Origin: Draconibacterium orientale
GTDB taxonomy: Bacteria > Bacteroidota > Bacteroidia > Bacteroidales > JAADGE01
DNA: 9,074 bases
Direction of reading: 5' to 3'
Assembly: GCA_020718265.1 (NCBI GenBank)
Contig: DYSM01000102.1
Coordinates: 1-9,074 of the forward strand
The notes under the pieces were generated by a model. It ran no database searches, was not told the DNA's origin, and saw only the letters and a program-made list of their open reading frames with translations. Positions 1-7,886 of the stretch are shown piece by piece. Position 1 is the first letter of the stretch, and every line of letters starts with the position of its first letter. The position numbers and the translations under genes were made by a program.

Positions 1-1
1 A

Positions 2-3000
2 TTGCCACAAAACTCTTCGATTCGGAATATAAAAAAAATAATCGAAGCAAACATTAAGTCCGAAATTACGGCACACGTTCAGTCGCAAAATTCAAAATCG
101 AAAACCAAAGATTTACAACGCCTTGCAATATTTGAAGGCAGTCCGTTGCATTTGTTTTTATTGGACGAACTCATCGCACTCGACAAGCTGGAAGTGCTGA
201 ATTTGCCCGACGATTTCATGTACAAAGGTGCACCGTTTTTCAAATATTATCAGGAACAATTGCTTAAAAATTTGAACGGATTTCGCATAAATAAAGTGTT
301 CTTGCGCGATTCGGCACTTCGTTTAAATTTAGCGAAACATGTTGCTAATGAGGTTATTACAAAAAATAATTACGAAACTTTGGCAAATATTGCCGACTCC
401 GACGGCTCGTATCTTTTCAATCTGCAATTGAAAGAATTCGGTTCGTATCAAGGCTTAGAAAAATTCTCGAAAAAACTTGCCGAACAGCGCGGCGTGGCTG
501 TGATTCCGTATAAAAACGGCTTTGTGCGCTTTGCCGTCGGTGCGTATTTGGACGGCAACGATTCGAGTTACACCGAATTTGGCGAAGAATTTCGCAACGC
601 GCTCGAAATCTTTTTCAACTATTGGAAATTGTATTTTGAAGCACGTAACAATCTGGAAAACAAGCACAAACGCTCGGAAGATTTGCTCGACGAGATTTTT
701 GCGGTAAGCTCCGATAAAGCATACATTGCCAAAATTTTGGAGGATTTTTACAGCATCAAAAATATCAAAAAAGCAAAGCTCGAAAGTTTAAAAATATCAA
801 ACGAAATTACTCTGTATCAAGCATATCCGGCGGACAGCGGCATTGTAGTCAGCGGAATTCCGGATTCAAAAAAATCGGTTTTTGAATTCTCGGAATCTAT
901 CGGAAATTGTCGAGATGTTACGGAATTTATTCGCAGTAAGGCGTTTACAAAATTATATGAAAATTTGTTGCCACAAATCTATAAAAAAATTCCTGCACTT
1001 AAAAAATCGGATTACAAAACCGTGCTTTCAAAGTTCGGAAAACCAACCTTATTAAAATTTATCGAAAACAAATACGCAAACCAGCCAAATAATTATGTTT
1101 TAGATGATTACGATGAGTTGAACATCATGAAAGAAATTTTGATAGAGATGGAAAAATTGCTTTTTTCAGACTCAAAATTCAAAATTTTGGCACTCAAAGC
1201 GTCCGACGACGTAAATTTCGACCAACAACGCTTAGAAGGTGTAAATCAGATACTTCGCAAATATTTGAAAGAACTTTTGTTGAATTTCAATTTACCATTC
1301 GAGCACCAGGGCTATGAGCCGACAGTGTCGGAATTATTCGACATAGCTTTGGAAAAATTTACCGATTTAACCGGACTTTCCGCCGCAGAATTTGGCTTAA
1401 AATCTTACACCGAATCGTTAGTGCGTGCAGTTCGCGAAGCTTCCGAAAATTCACAGTTGTTATTGAAAATCAATGGCTTAGTTTTACAGTTCTTATTTGA
1501 AAATATTGTAAATTCTGAAAAAGAAATCTCGCAAAAATTACGTGCGCTGTATCTTTTGCAAAAAAATAAACGATTTCAAACGCGTGTTCTTGATTGTGTT
1601 TTAAACTTGGAAAAGAATATTTCCGAACAAGAAGAATTTGAACATCAATCGGTTATAGAAAAATTTGTATTTGATGGTTTCAAATCGGATTTAGCTTCGG
1701 ATTTTGAACATATTTTATCAAAATCGTTGCACAAAATAACTCAGGCGAAACTCCGAAGCGAGAGCCGCGAAATGGCAATTTTCCTGACGGATTTCATAAA
1801 TCGCACAAAATCAACAGAATACTACGACCGTTACACCCATGCGTTGATGAAATTTACAGAAGCCGAATTTGCGCGACAAAAATCGAGCGTAAACGAGATG
1901 ATTCAACACGGCATTACGGTTTATCAAAATTTTGATAATCAAGGAAATGCGCTTGAATCTTACAACAATGGTTCGCTGCATTGGATTTCCGATTTGATGA
2001 AAACTTGCGGCGTAATTTCCGCCGAACAGCCCGTGCAAATGCACACGCGCATTGTTACGGACGCGAAAAAACGTGAGTATCCGTTCCACAAAATCGACCG
2101 AACAGACCGCGAGGAACGACTCCGAATTGCCGGAATGGAAATGGTAAAACAATCGAAATCCGACAACGATTACATCAAAAATTTGGCATCAAAACCTAAT
2201 TCTGAGTTTTTTGCGAAACGTCTTGAAAAATTTGCTCAAAGTGTTGATTATCAAGATTACAGATGCAAAATTACCGACAAAGGTTTAGTCAAAGAACTTG
2301 TGATTTTCCACAAAACCTACATCAAATATTTAGCTGACAATTTCCGACTTTTAGATTACGAAGATGTTAGTTTAGAAACAATTAAGAATTTTGTGCCCGA
2401 TGTTTTACTCATTTTGGGCGCACCCGAAAAAGTGATTTCATTTCCGCAAATCGGCTATTTCGATTTGCAAGGTCCGAACGGAAAAATCAAGACGCTTGTT
2501 ACGCCGCTCAAAAAGAAATCGGACTATTTCGGAAATGTTAAAAAGCCACGCTTAACGCTTCTGAATGAGAAAATTAAGGACATGGGCGGCATTCCGGTGC
2601 ACGGCTCCATGTTTGCGGTTGAGGAAGAAGACGGCAGCATTTTTGTGGTGCAAATTTCCGGCGACAGCGGGGTGGGTAAATCCGAAATGCTCGCCGCATT
2701 GATGCTCAAATGGTTAAAGAAAGATTTGAACCGAATTCGTTCTGTGAAACTCATCGCCGGCGACATGTTTCACATTTTCCCGGACAAGGACGAAAATTTG
2801 TACGGAATCGGCACAGAAGTCGGTGATTTCTCGCGAGTTACGGACTTTGACCCTGACTATGTTCGATATTACAGAACACTTTTTGAAAACGCGGCAGACA
2901 GCAACGCCGAAGACCTCAATTCGCGCAGCACAATCAGCGGTTTGTGCGACATTACGATGCCTTACAAAATTGACATTATGCTAACCGCAGGCAACTTTGC

Positions 3001-4219
3001 AAAGCAGGAAGCCGGCGTTTTGCGTTACGACAATCCGGAAAATTTCATATACTATCGAGAATCACACGGCGAGCGTAAGGAAAAAGCGACAAGTCAGGAT
3101 CATCCGCATTTTCAACGCACATTGTTGCGCTATACGTCTGTGCCTGAGATAGTTTCGGTGCTCGATACGCACGGAAATTATTTGGACGATGTGCTGGATT
3201 GGGAATTTGATGCCAAAACGGGCGCGCATTATCTGGCTTCTTCTTACAAAATGATAGATAAAATTGACATAGAACAAATTGTAAATCAGATTTTTACGGG
3301 CAGAAGTTTTGAAGTAAAATCGGTTCGTTACGAAATAAAATCGGTGTCGTTCGACATTATCAAGAATCGTTTTTTGGCAATTTATTTTACTGAAAATAAA
3401 GAACTTACAGCGTGGATTGAAAAAGTAATGTTCGACAAAATTTTCAACGCACTTGCCAGCACACCTACAGGACAACCGTTTATTTCGGAAGAAGGTCAAA
3501 TTGAAAGTAAAGCGCATTTACTCAACATTTTACGAGGAAAATACGGAAAAGGAAAAGGTTCAAAAATACAACTTGGCTTACTTTCGACAGATTTAGGCAA
3601 AAAAGGCAGAGAAATTTCGGGTCCGCAAAAAGCTGCCGAAGAATTGAAAAAATTAATACAGGAAGTGCGAAACGAAAACCCTGATATCAACCGTAACAAA
3701 CAGAAAGTCAGGAATATAGTTTCGGAAAAATACAACCATATTTTTGATGAATACACTGTGAGTCCGGAAATTTTGCGCTATAATTTTGTGCTTTGGCAAA
3801 TGCAAAAAATGCAAAAAGCTGAATTTGTGCGCATCGACGATATGGACACAACTGTGGATATGTCTAAGCTCAAAGGATTTACGGCTTTGCCCAAAGATTA
3901 CGAATTTTCGCCGCTGTTGGTTACGCCGAATATCAACATTGAACTGAACAGTTTCAGCGAAACTTACGAGCAATTGATGAATTTGCCGAACATTGCCGAA
4001 TACGCGCAAGAATTAGGTTTAGATTGTCCAAAACTCTATATTGCAACGGGTTACAGTTTCGATACAGTTGTGAATAATCTGATTTTGCAGTTGTTGATTA
4101 TGCACGGACATTTGAGTATTGAAGATTTGAACCGCAGCAAAGTGATGGAAAAAACAAACCGAGAAACCATCGCGGCGGCAAAATTTTCGACAATCCAATT
4201 TCTTCAAAATTTAAAATAG
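2..4219 (+). CDS. Giant protein with internal PEPCK/HprK-like P-loop kinase core (5'-partial)
   Basis: I do not recognise this protein as a named family. The frame is open from the first bases. The only in-window start near the edge is a TTG at position 2, and the first ATG is codon 73 (218-220), so the gene probably begins upstream and is cut. At least 1,405 residues are visible. No signal peptide or membrane segment is seen, so it is likely cytoplasmic. Residues 1-860 are charged and look largely helical, without a motif I know. A kinase-like core starts near 860: His867-Gly868, then the Walker A GDSGVGKSE (887-895), identical to the HPr kinase signature. A Walker B-like LIAGD (917-921) follows, then GTEVGDFSR (937-945), FENAAD (961-966) and NSR (973-975). 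The order and spacing recall ATP-PEPCK (LIGDDE, GGCYAK, LENV, NTR). About 400 residues of unknown function follow. Inference: an ATP-using phosphotransferase or regulatory ATPase of unknown substrate. The coding call is very secure; the function is not. Confidence 0.9.
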   Translation: MPQNSSIRNIKKIIEANIKSEITAHVQSQNSKSKTKDLQRLAIFEGSPLHLFLLDELIALDKLEVLNLPDDFMYKGAPFFKYYQEQLLKNLNGFRINKVFLRDSALRLNLAKHVANEVITKNNYETLANIADSDGSYLFNLQLKEFGSYQGLEKFSKKLAEQRGVAVIPYKNGFVRFAVGAYLDGNDSSYTEFGEEFRNALEIFFNYWKLYFEARNNLENKHKRSEDLLDEIFAVSSDKAYIAKILEDFYSIKNIKKAKLESLKISNEITLYQAYPADSGIVVSGIPDSKKSVFEFSESIGNCRDVTEFIRSKAFTKLYENLLPQIYKKIPALKKSDYKTVLSKFGKPTLLKFIENKYANQPNNYVLDDYDELNIMKEILIEMEKLLFSDSKFKILALKASDDVNFDQQRLEGVNQILRKYLKELLLNFNLPFEHQGYEPTVSELFDIALEKFTDLTGLSAAEFGLKSYTESLVRAVREASENSQLLLKINGLVLQFLFENIVNSEKEISQKLRALYLLQKNKRFQTRVLDCVLNLEKNISEQEEFEHQSVIEKFVFDGFKSDLASDFEHILSKSLHKITQAKLRSESREMAIFLTDFINRTKSTEYYDRYTHALMKFTEAEFARQKSSVNEMIQHGITVYQNFDNQGNALESYNNGSLHWISDLMKTCGVISAEQPVQMHTRIVTDAKKREYPFHKIDRTDREERLRIAGMEMVKQSKSDNDYIKNLASKPNSEFFAKRLEKFAQSVDYQDYRCKITDKGLVKELVIFHKTYIKYLADNFRLLDYEDVSLETIKNFVPDVLLILGAPEKVISFPQIGYFDLQGPNGKIKTLVTPLKKKSDYFGNVKKPRLTLLNEKIKDMGGIPVHGSMFAVEEEDGSIFVVQISGDSGVGKSEMLAALMLKWLKKDLNRIRSVKLIAGDMFHIFPDKDENLYGIGTEVGDFSRVTDFDPDYVRYYRTLFENAADSNAEDLNSRSTISGLCDITMPYKIDIMLTAGNFAKQEAGVLRYDNPENFIYYRESHGERKEKATSQDHPHFQRTLLRYTSVPEIVSVLDTHGNYLDDVLDWEFDAKTGAHYLASSYKMIDKIDIEQIVNQIFTGRSFEVKSVRYEIKSVSFDIIKNRFLAIYFTENKELTAWIEKVMFDKIFNALASTPTGQPFISEEGQIESKAHLLNILRGKYGKGKGSKIQLGLLSTDLGKKGREISGPQKAAEELKKLIQEVRNENPDINRNKQKVRNIVSEKYNHIFDEYTVSPEILRYNFVLWQMQKMQKAEFVRIDDMDTTVDMSKLKGFTALPKDYEFSPLLVTPNINIELNSFSETYEQLMNLPNIAEYAQELGLDCPKLYIATGYSFDTVVNNLILQLLIMHGHLSIEDLNRSKVMEKTNRETIAAAKFSTIQFLQNLK

Positions 4220-4276
4220 AAAAATATCCAAAAAAAACTGAAAAAAAACTTGTTCCGTAACATCTTTTTTCTACTT

Positions 4277-4305
4277 TTGACATTCAAAATTTCATGTAAT
4301 ATTTA
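4277..4305 (+). promoter_or_regulatory. Possible promoter of the antiporter gene
   Basis: TTGACA at 4277-4282 is followed, after 17 bases, by TATTTA (4300-4305). Read by the Bacteroidota consensus, TTG (4277-4279) lies 20 bases before TATTTAAG, a partial match to TAnnTTTG. The leader to the ATG at 4322 would be only about 10 bases. The region is very AT-rich, so a chance match is possible. Confidence 0.35.
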
Positions 4306-4321
4306 AGTTTAATAATTGATT

Positions 4322-5686
4322 ATGAGCAAGATACTAAAATTTTCCGCAACCGGAATTTTTCTGATGCTACCGTTCTTCCTTTTTTCGCAATCGACGGGCG
4401 AAGTGCCTGCAATCGGCGGAATCCGCTTTGAGTTTATTCTCTTCGCGCTCACGCTTGTAAGCGTAGCCTTGTTTCATCATCACACGTTGAAAGTTGCGCT
4501 GATTGGACTGACTTCCATACTGGTTTTCAAATTTATTTTTGATCCGGGTTACGATTTTCTCGAACATTTTCTCGGACATACGCCGCTCGGCGAGCAAATT
4601 GTCGATAAAGAAGCACGCTCCGGCGAGTGGGCTATTCTGTTGAATTTGTTCGGATTGCTTCTTGGTTTTGCTGTCCTGGCAAAACACTTTGAAGACTCCA
4701 AAGTGCCGGAATTTCTCCCTAAATTTTTGCCCGACGATTGGAAAGGTCCGCTTGTTTTGCTTGTCATGGTGTTTGTAATGTCCTCATTTTTAGACAATAT
4801 CGCAGCAGCGATGATTGGAGGAACCATTGCACTTGTTGTTTTTAAAGGTAAAGTTCATATCGGATACATTGCGGCACTTGTTGCTGCAAGCAATGCCGGC
4901 GGCTCGGGCAGTGTTGTGGGCGATACCACTACAACGATGATGTGGATTGACGGCGTTGATGCGACATGGGTCATCCCGGCTTACGTTGCTGCAATTCCTG
5001 CGCTAATCTTTTTTGCTTTTTTTGGCGCAAAACAGCAAGATAAATTTAACCGAATACAAAAAGATGCACCCGAAAATATTAAAATCGACTATGTAAAATT
5101 ATTAATTGTTGCCGGCATATTGGTGCTCACAATTGTAACAAATGTGCTGTTCGACTTTCCGGCATTCGGCGTTTGGGTTGCCATTTTACTTGGCGCGTTT
5201 GTAAGAAAAACACCTTGGCACGAAGTAAAAACTGCACTTCCCGGTTCTGTTTTCCTGCTTTCGCTTGTAACCGCAGCATCCATGATGCCTGTGAACGAAC
5301 TACCCGAAGCATCGTGGGTTTCAGCCATTATTCTCGGTTTTGTTTCTGCCGTATTTGACAACATTCCGCTCACAAAACTCGCGCTCGACCAAGGCGGATA
5401 CGATTGGGGCTTGCTCGCATACAGCGTAGGTTTCGGCGGCTCCATGATTTGGTTTGGTTCCTCGGCGGGTGTTGCAATTTCCAACAAATTTCCGGAAGCA
5501 AAATCCGTATTCAATTGGGTAAAAAGCGGTTGGCATGTGGCAGTAGGCTATGTTATCGGTGCAGCAGTTTTTATGCTCGTTTTGGGCTGGAATCCGCACG
5601 CAAGCCACAAATCGGAAAAACACCACGATGAAAAACACGAAGTTGTTCCGACAACAGGAACGGAAGATGTGTCATCTGTTCATTAA
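4322..5686 (+). CDS. nhaD: NhaD-type Na+/H+ antiporter (ion transporter superfamily)
   Basis: Inner-membrane transporter that should exchange Na+ (or Li+) for H+ in pH and salt homeostasis. I chose the ATG at 4322 (MSKILK, 454 residues); a TTG two codons earlier is a weaker alternative. Residues 1-23 look like a signal peptide ending LFFS-like in FLFSQ. About 11-13 hydrophobic segments follow. Two half-repeats typical of the ion transporter superfamily are visible. The first carries FLDN (156-159), SNAGGSGS (190-197) and GDTTTT (200-205). The second carries FDN (345-347) and GGSMIWFGSSAG (372-383). Equivalents of the D-N, N, and D-x-T-T positions are among the polar residues reported as essential in Vibrio cholerae NhaD (from memory). 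The C-terminus (424-454) is hydrophilic and histidine-rich. The gene starts 102 bases after the giant gene's stop and probably has its own promoter. ArsB or citrate carriers share the fold, but the GDTTTT motif favours NhaD. Confidence 0.88.
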   Translation: MSKILKFSATGIFLMLPFFLFSQSTGEVPAIGGIRFEFILFALTLVSVALFHHHTLKVALIGLTSILVFKFIFDPGYDFLEHFLGHTPLGEQIVDKEARSGEWAILLNLFGLLLGFAVLAKHFEDSKVPEFLPKFLPDDWKGPLVLLVMVFVMSSFLDNIAAAMIGGTIALVVFKGKVHIGYIAALVAASNAGGSGSVVGDTTTTMMWIDGVDATWVIPAYVAAIPALIFFAFFGAKQQDKFNRIQKDAPENIKIDYVKLLIVAGILVLTIVTNVLFDFPAFGVWVAILLGAFVRKTPWHEVKTALPGSVFLLSLVTAASMMPVNELPEASWVSAIILGFVSAVFDNIPLTKLALDQGGYDWGLLAYSVGFGGSMIWFGSSAGVAISNKFPEAKSVFNWVKSGWHVAVGYVIGAAVFMLVLGWNPHASHKSEKHHDEKHEVVPTTGTEDVSSVH

Positions 5687-5705
5687 ACAAGACCTAAGAG
5701 ATGAG

Positions 5706-5881
5706 AGATTTGATTTGAGACTTCAGACTAAAAATACTTAGAATTTTAACTTTGCGAATTTGTGTCTTTGTGGTTTAAAATATTGTTTAACAAAAAAGAT
5801 TACATATTTGAAGTGTAAAATCAATATTTACAATAGTTTATATTCTGTTGTCTGAAATCTGTAATCCAAAGTCTTAAATCT
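5706..5881. repeat. Imperfect inverted repeat flanking about 120 bp
   Basis: The left arm is 5706-5728 and the right arm 5850-5881. Reversed, the right arm shares three blocks with the left in the same order: AGATTT, AGACTT and TTCAGAC. An indel of about 9 bases separates the arms. The outer AGATTT (5706-5711) pairs with AAATCT (5876-5881), and TTCAGAC (5722-5728) pairs with GTCTGAA (5850-5856). The 121 bases between carry no gene. It could be the remnant of a small non-autonomous mobile element or two inverted copies of a dispersed repeat. Confidence 0.45.
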
Positions 5882-5893
5882 AATATAAAATAC

Positions 5894-5930
5894 AAAAACT
5901 TCGATTGTTCCTGCGAGCATCGGAGTTTTT
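5894..5930 (+). terminator. Hairpin terminator after the antiporter gene
   Basis: The arms AAAAACTTCGAT (5894-5905) and ATCGGAGTTTTT (5919-5930) pair over 12 positions with one T-G wobble around a 13-base loop. The right arm ends in a run of six T (5926-5931). The left arm starts with five A, so it could also work on the other strand. It lies 207 bases past the antiporter stop and 91 bases before the peptidase ATG, separating the two transcription units. Confidence 0.7.
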
Positions 5931-5967
5931 TCATGGAAAATATATTTTGTGTTAAATATTCATAAAA

Positions 5968-5999
5968 CTGTGTAAACAGACCGAAAATCTCTAATTTTG
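5968..5999 (+). promoter_or_regulatory. Bacteroidota-type promoter of the M49 peptidase gene
   Basis: TAATTTTG at 5992-5999 is a perfect match to the Bacteroidota -7 element TAnnTTTG. A CTG at 5968-5970, 21 bases upstream, is a weak version of the -33 TTG. Transcription would start near 6005-6007, leaving a leader of about 16 AT-rich bases without a Shine-Dalgarno sequence, as is common in this phylum. Confidence 0.6.
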
Positions 6000-6021
6000 T
6001 ACTAAATTTAAATTATCAAAA

Positions 6022-7683
6022 ATGAAGAAAATTGTTTTTGTCGGACTAAGCCTCGCCGCACTCACTTTCGGGGCATGTAAATCGGAACCAAAAAACGACC
6101 CTAAAAAAGACACTGTGGTAACAGTCGAAAAATCGGAAATGCAAACAAAAACTGAGCAATTCGTTGAGGTAGAACTCACTTCAGACATCAGCACATTGAG
6201 CGACAATGACAAAAAAATGTTGCCTTTGCTCTTTGAAGCCGCGCAAATTATGGACAATTTGTTCTGGAAAGAAGCTTACGGCGACAAAGAAAAACTGCTC
6301 GCTTCGGCAAAAGATGCGTTTGAAAAACAATTTCTAATTATCAATTACGGACCATGGGAACGCCTGAACGGTAATAAACCTTTTGTTCAAGGTGTGGGCG
6401 AGAAACCGGCGGGAGCACAATTTTATCCGGCAGATATGACCGAAGAAGAGTTTAAAGCTCTGAAAGACAAGAATAAAGAAAGTCTTTATACGATGATTCG
6501 ACGCGGCGAAGACGGTGCGTTGAAATCTGTTTGGTATCACGAAGAGTTTAAAGCCGAAATTGAAAAAGCAGCCGATTTGCTCAAACAAGCTGCCGCACTT
6601 GCCGATGACGCCGGATTAAAAAAATATTTGGAACTTCGTGCCGAAGCCCTTTTGACGGACGATTATTTGAAATCCGACATGGCTTGGATGGACATGAAAA
6701 CCAACACGATAGACTTTGTTATCGGTCCGATTGAAAATTATGAAGATGCGATGTTCGGCTACAAAGCAGCGCACGAAGCCTATATTTTAATCAAAGATAA
6801 AGTTTGGAGCGACAAATTGGCACGTTTTGCAAAAATGTTGCCCGAAATGCAAAGAAGTTTGCCCGTACCCGATAAATACAAACGCGATGCTGTGGGAACG
6901 AACTCTGATTTAGGAGCTTACGATGTTGTGTATTACGCAGGCGATTGCAATGCCGGCAGCAAAACAATTGCGATAAATTTGCCCAACGACCCGCGCGTAC
7001 ACGCAAGCAAAGGCAGCCGCCGTTTGCAATTGAAAAACGCGATGCGTGCAAAATTTGACCAGATTATGGTTCCAATCAGCAAAGAACTTATTGTAGATGA
7101 ACAACTTAAACATGTTACTTTCAATGCGTTCTTTGAAAATGTAATGTTCCACGAAACCGCCCACGGCATTGGCATCAAGAAAACAATTAACGGCAAAGGC
7201 AGCGTGGACGGTGCACTCAAAAAACACGCCACAACCATTGAAGAAGGCAAAGCCGATATTCTCGGTTTGTTTTTAATTACAAAATTGCACGAAAAAGGCG
7301 AATTTACCGACCAACAACTTATGGACAACTATGTTACGTTTATGGCAGGCATTTTTCGTTCGGTGCGTTTCGGCGTTTCAAGCTCGCACGGCAAGGCTAA
7401 CATGCTGCGTTTCTACTATTTCCAAGAAATGGGCGCATTCACCCGCGATGCCGCTACAGGTAAATATAAAATTGATTTAGAAAAAATGAAAGTCGCGATG
7501 ACCTCACTTTCCGAAAAAATTCTGACCATTCAAGGCGACGGCGATTTCGAAGCTGCGGACAAATGGATTTCGGAAAAAGGCAACATCAGCCCCGAATTGC
7601 AAGCCGACCTCGACCGCGTAAACGCAAAAGGCATTCCGGTGGATGTTATTTTCAAACAAGGACTTGATGTGTTGATAAAATAA
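6022..7683 (+). CDS. M49 (dipeptidyl peptidase III-like) zinc peptidase lipoprotein with HExxH motif
   Basis: Predicted lipid-anchored metallopeptidase of 553 residues, likely releasing dipeptides from peptide N-termini outside the inner membrane. The N-terminus MKK plus a hydrophobic stretch ends in LTFGAC, giving lipidation at Cys19; Phe at -3 is not the classical lipobox residue. A charged Lys/Asp/Glu linker runs to about 45. The zinc site is HETAH (377-381), with His377 and His381 as ligands and Glu378 as the general base. EEGKAD (407-412) matches the M49 EExxAE/D motif, with Glu408 as the third ligand. AGD-N-G-KTIAINLPNDPR lies upstream, and His456 in SSSHGKANM may be the transition-state histidine. 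Most M49 enzymes have HExxGH; the pentapeptide form is known, to my recollection, from Caldithrix abyssi DPP III, with similar domains in plant NUDT3. It has its own promoter and is bounded by terminators, so it is probably transcribed alone. Dipeptide release is inferred; the substrate is unknown. Confidence 0.85.
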   Translation: MKKIVFVGLSLAALTFGACKSEPKNDPKKDTVVTVEKSEMQTKTEQFVEVELTSDISTLSDNDKKMLPLLFEAAQIMDNLFWKEAYGDKEKLLASAKDAFEKQFLIINYGPWERLNGNKPFVQGVGEKPAGAQFYPADMTEEEFKALKDKNKESLYTMIRRGEDGALKSVWYHEEFKAEIEKAADLLKQAAALADDAGLKKYLELRAEALLTDDYLKSDMAWMDMKTNTIDFVIGPIENYEDAMFGYKAAHEAYILIKDKVWSDKLARFAKMLPEMQRSLPVPDKYKRDAVGTNSDLGAYDVVYYAGDCNAGSKTIAINLPNDPRVHASKGSRRLQLKNAMRAKFDQIMVPISKELIVDEQLKHVTFNAFFENVMFHETAHGIGIKKTINGKGSVDGALKKHATTIEEGKADILGLFLITKLHEKGEFTDQQLMDNYVTFMAGIFRSVRFGVSSSHGKANMLRFYYFQEMGAFTRDAATGKYKIDLEKMKVAMTSLSEKILTIQGDGDFEAADKWISEKGNISPELQADLDRVNAKGIPVDVIFKQGLDVLIK

Positions 7684-7788
7684 GACTTTTTGAGTTAAGT
7701 TTAAATCAGGTCTCAACATTTTAGCGATGCGAGAATGATTTTTTCCAAATTCCCGATAGTCAATTGTTGTTTACAATTATTATAAATT

Positions 7789-7827
7789 AAAGAAACCCAA
7801 AGTTTTACAAAAATTTTGGGTTTCTTT
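7789..7827. terminator. Strong bidirectional terminator between convergent genes
   Basis: The arms AAAGAAACCCAAA (7789-7801) and TTTGGGTTTCTTT (7815-7827) are perfect 13-base complements around a 13-base loop. The hairpin lies between the stops of the peptidase gene (7683, +) and dnaJ (7887, -). On the minus strand it is followed by the T-rich TTTAATTTATAAT, so it fits dnaJ best. On the plus strand the T-rich right arm itself supplies most of the U-tract. Confidence 0.85.
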
Positions 7828-7886
7828 GTGTTACGAACTTTCACTCGTTTTTACAATACATTAAGAATTTGAAAAACGTGTCTACC

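Larger units (their letters stand above)
5687..6021. other. 335-bp AT-rich intergenic region with decayed short repeats
   Basis: No plausible gene is present; the longest ATG-started frame near the end (5933-5965) gives only 10 residues. The first 200 bases hold an imperfect inverted repeat (5706-5728 and 5850-5881) and a run of GT-rich octamers (5750-5773). After these come a hairpin terminator (5894-5930) and the promoter of the peptidase gene. Such AGATTT/CAGAC and CTTTGTG words recall the degenerate interspersed repeats often seen between genes in Bacteroidota; that comparison is from memory. Confidence 0.7.

Noticed and set aside
2660..2686. Naming the giant gene hprK because of its perfect HPr kinase Walker A
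   Set aside because: The protein is over four times the length of HPr kinase. I see no HprK N-terminal domain or other HprK signatures, and the motifs after the P-loop look more like PEPCK. A gene symbol would mislead.
1811..4207. Minus-strand open frames opposite the giant gene
   Set aside because: They are short, overlap each other, show no domain, and lie against a continuous coding frame on the plus strand.
4243..4270. Weak hairpin after the giant gene (six A-T pairs, a 2x2 mismatch, then TGTT/AACA)
   Set aside because: The pairing is nearly all A-T with an internal mismatch, and such structures are expected by chance in this AT-rich gap.
4316..4324. TTG start two codons before the antiporter ATG
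   Set aside because: The ATG at 4322 gives a normal signal peptide start (MSKILK). There is no ribosome binding site favouring the TTG.
5933..5965. Short ATG frame of 10 codons before the peptidase promoter
   Set aside because: It is too short, lies between terminator and promoter, and has no supporting signal.
7762..7778. Small inverted repeat AATTGT/ACAATT in the gap between convergent genes
   Set aside because: Six mostly A-T pairs are negligible beside the 13-bp terminator just downstream.
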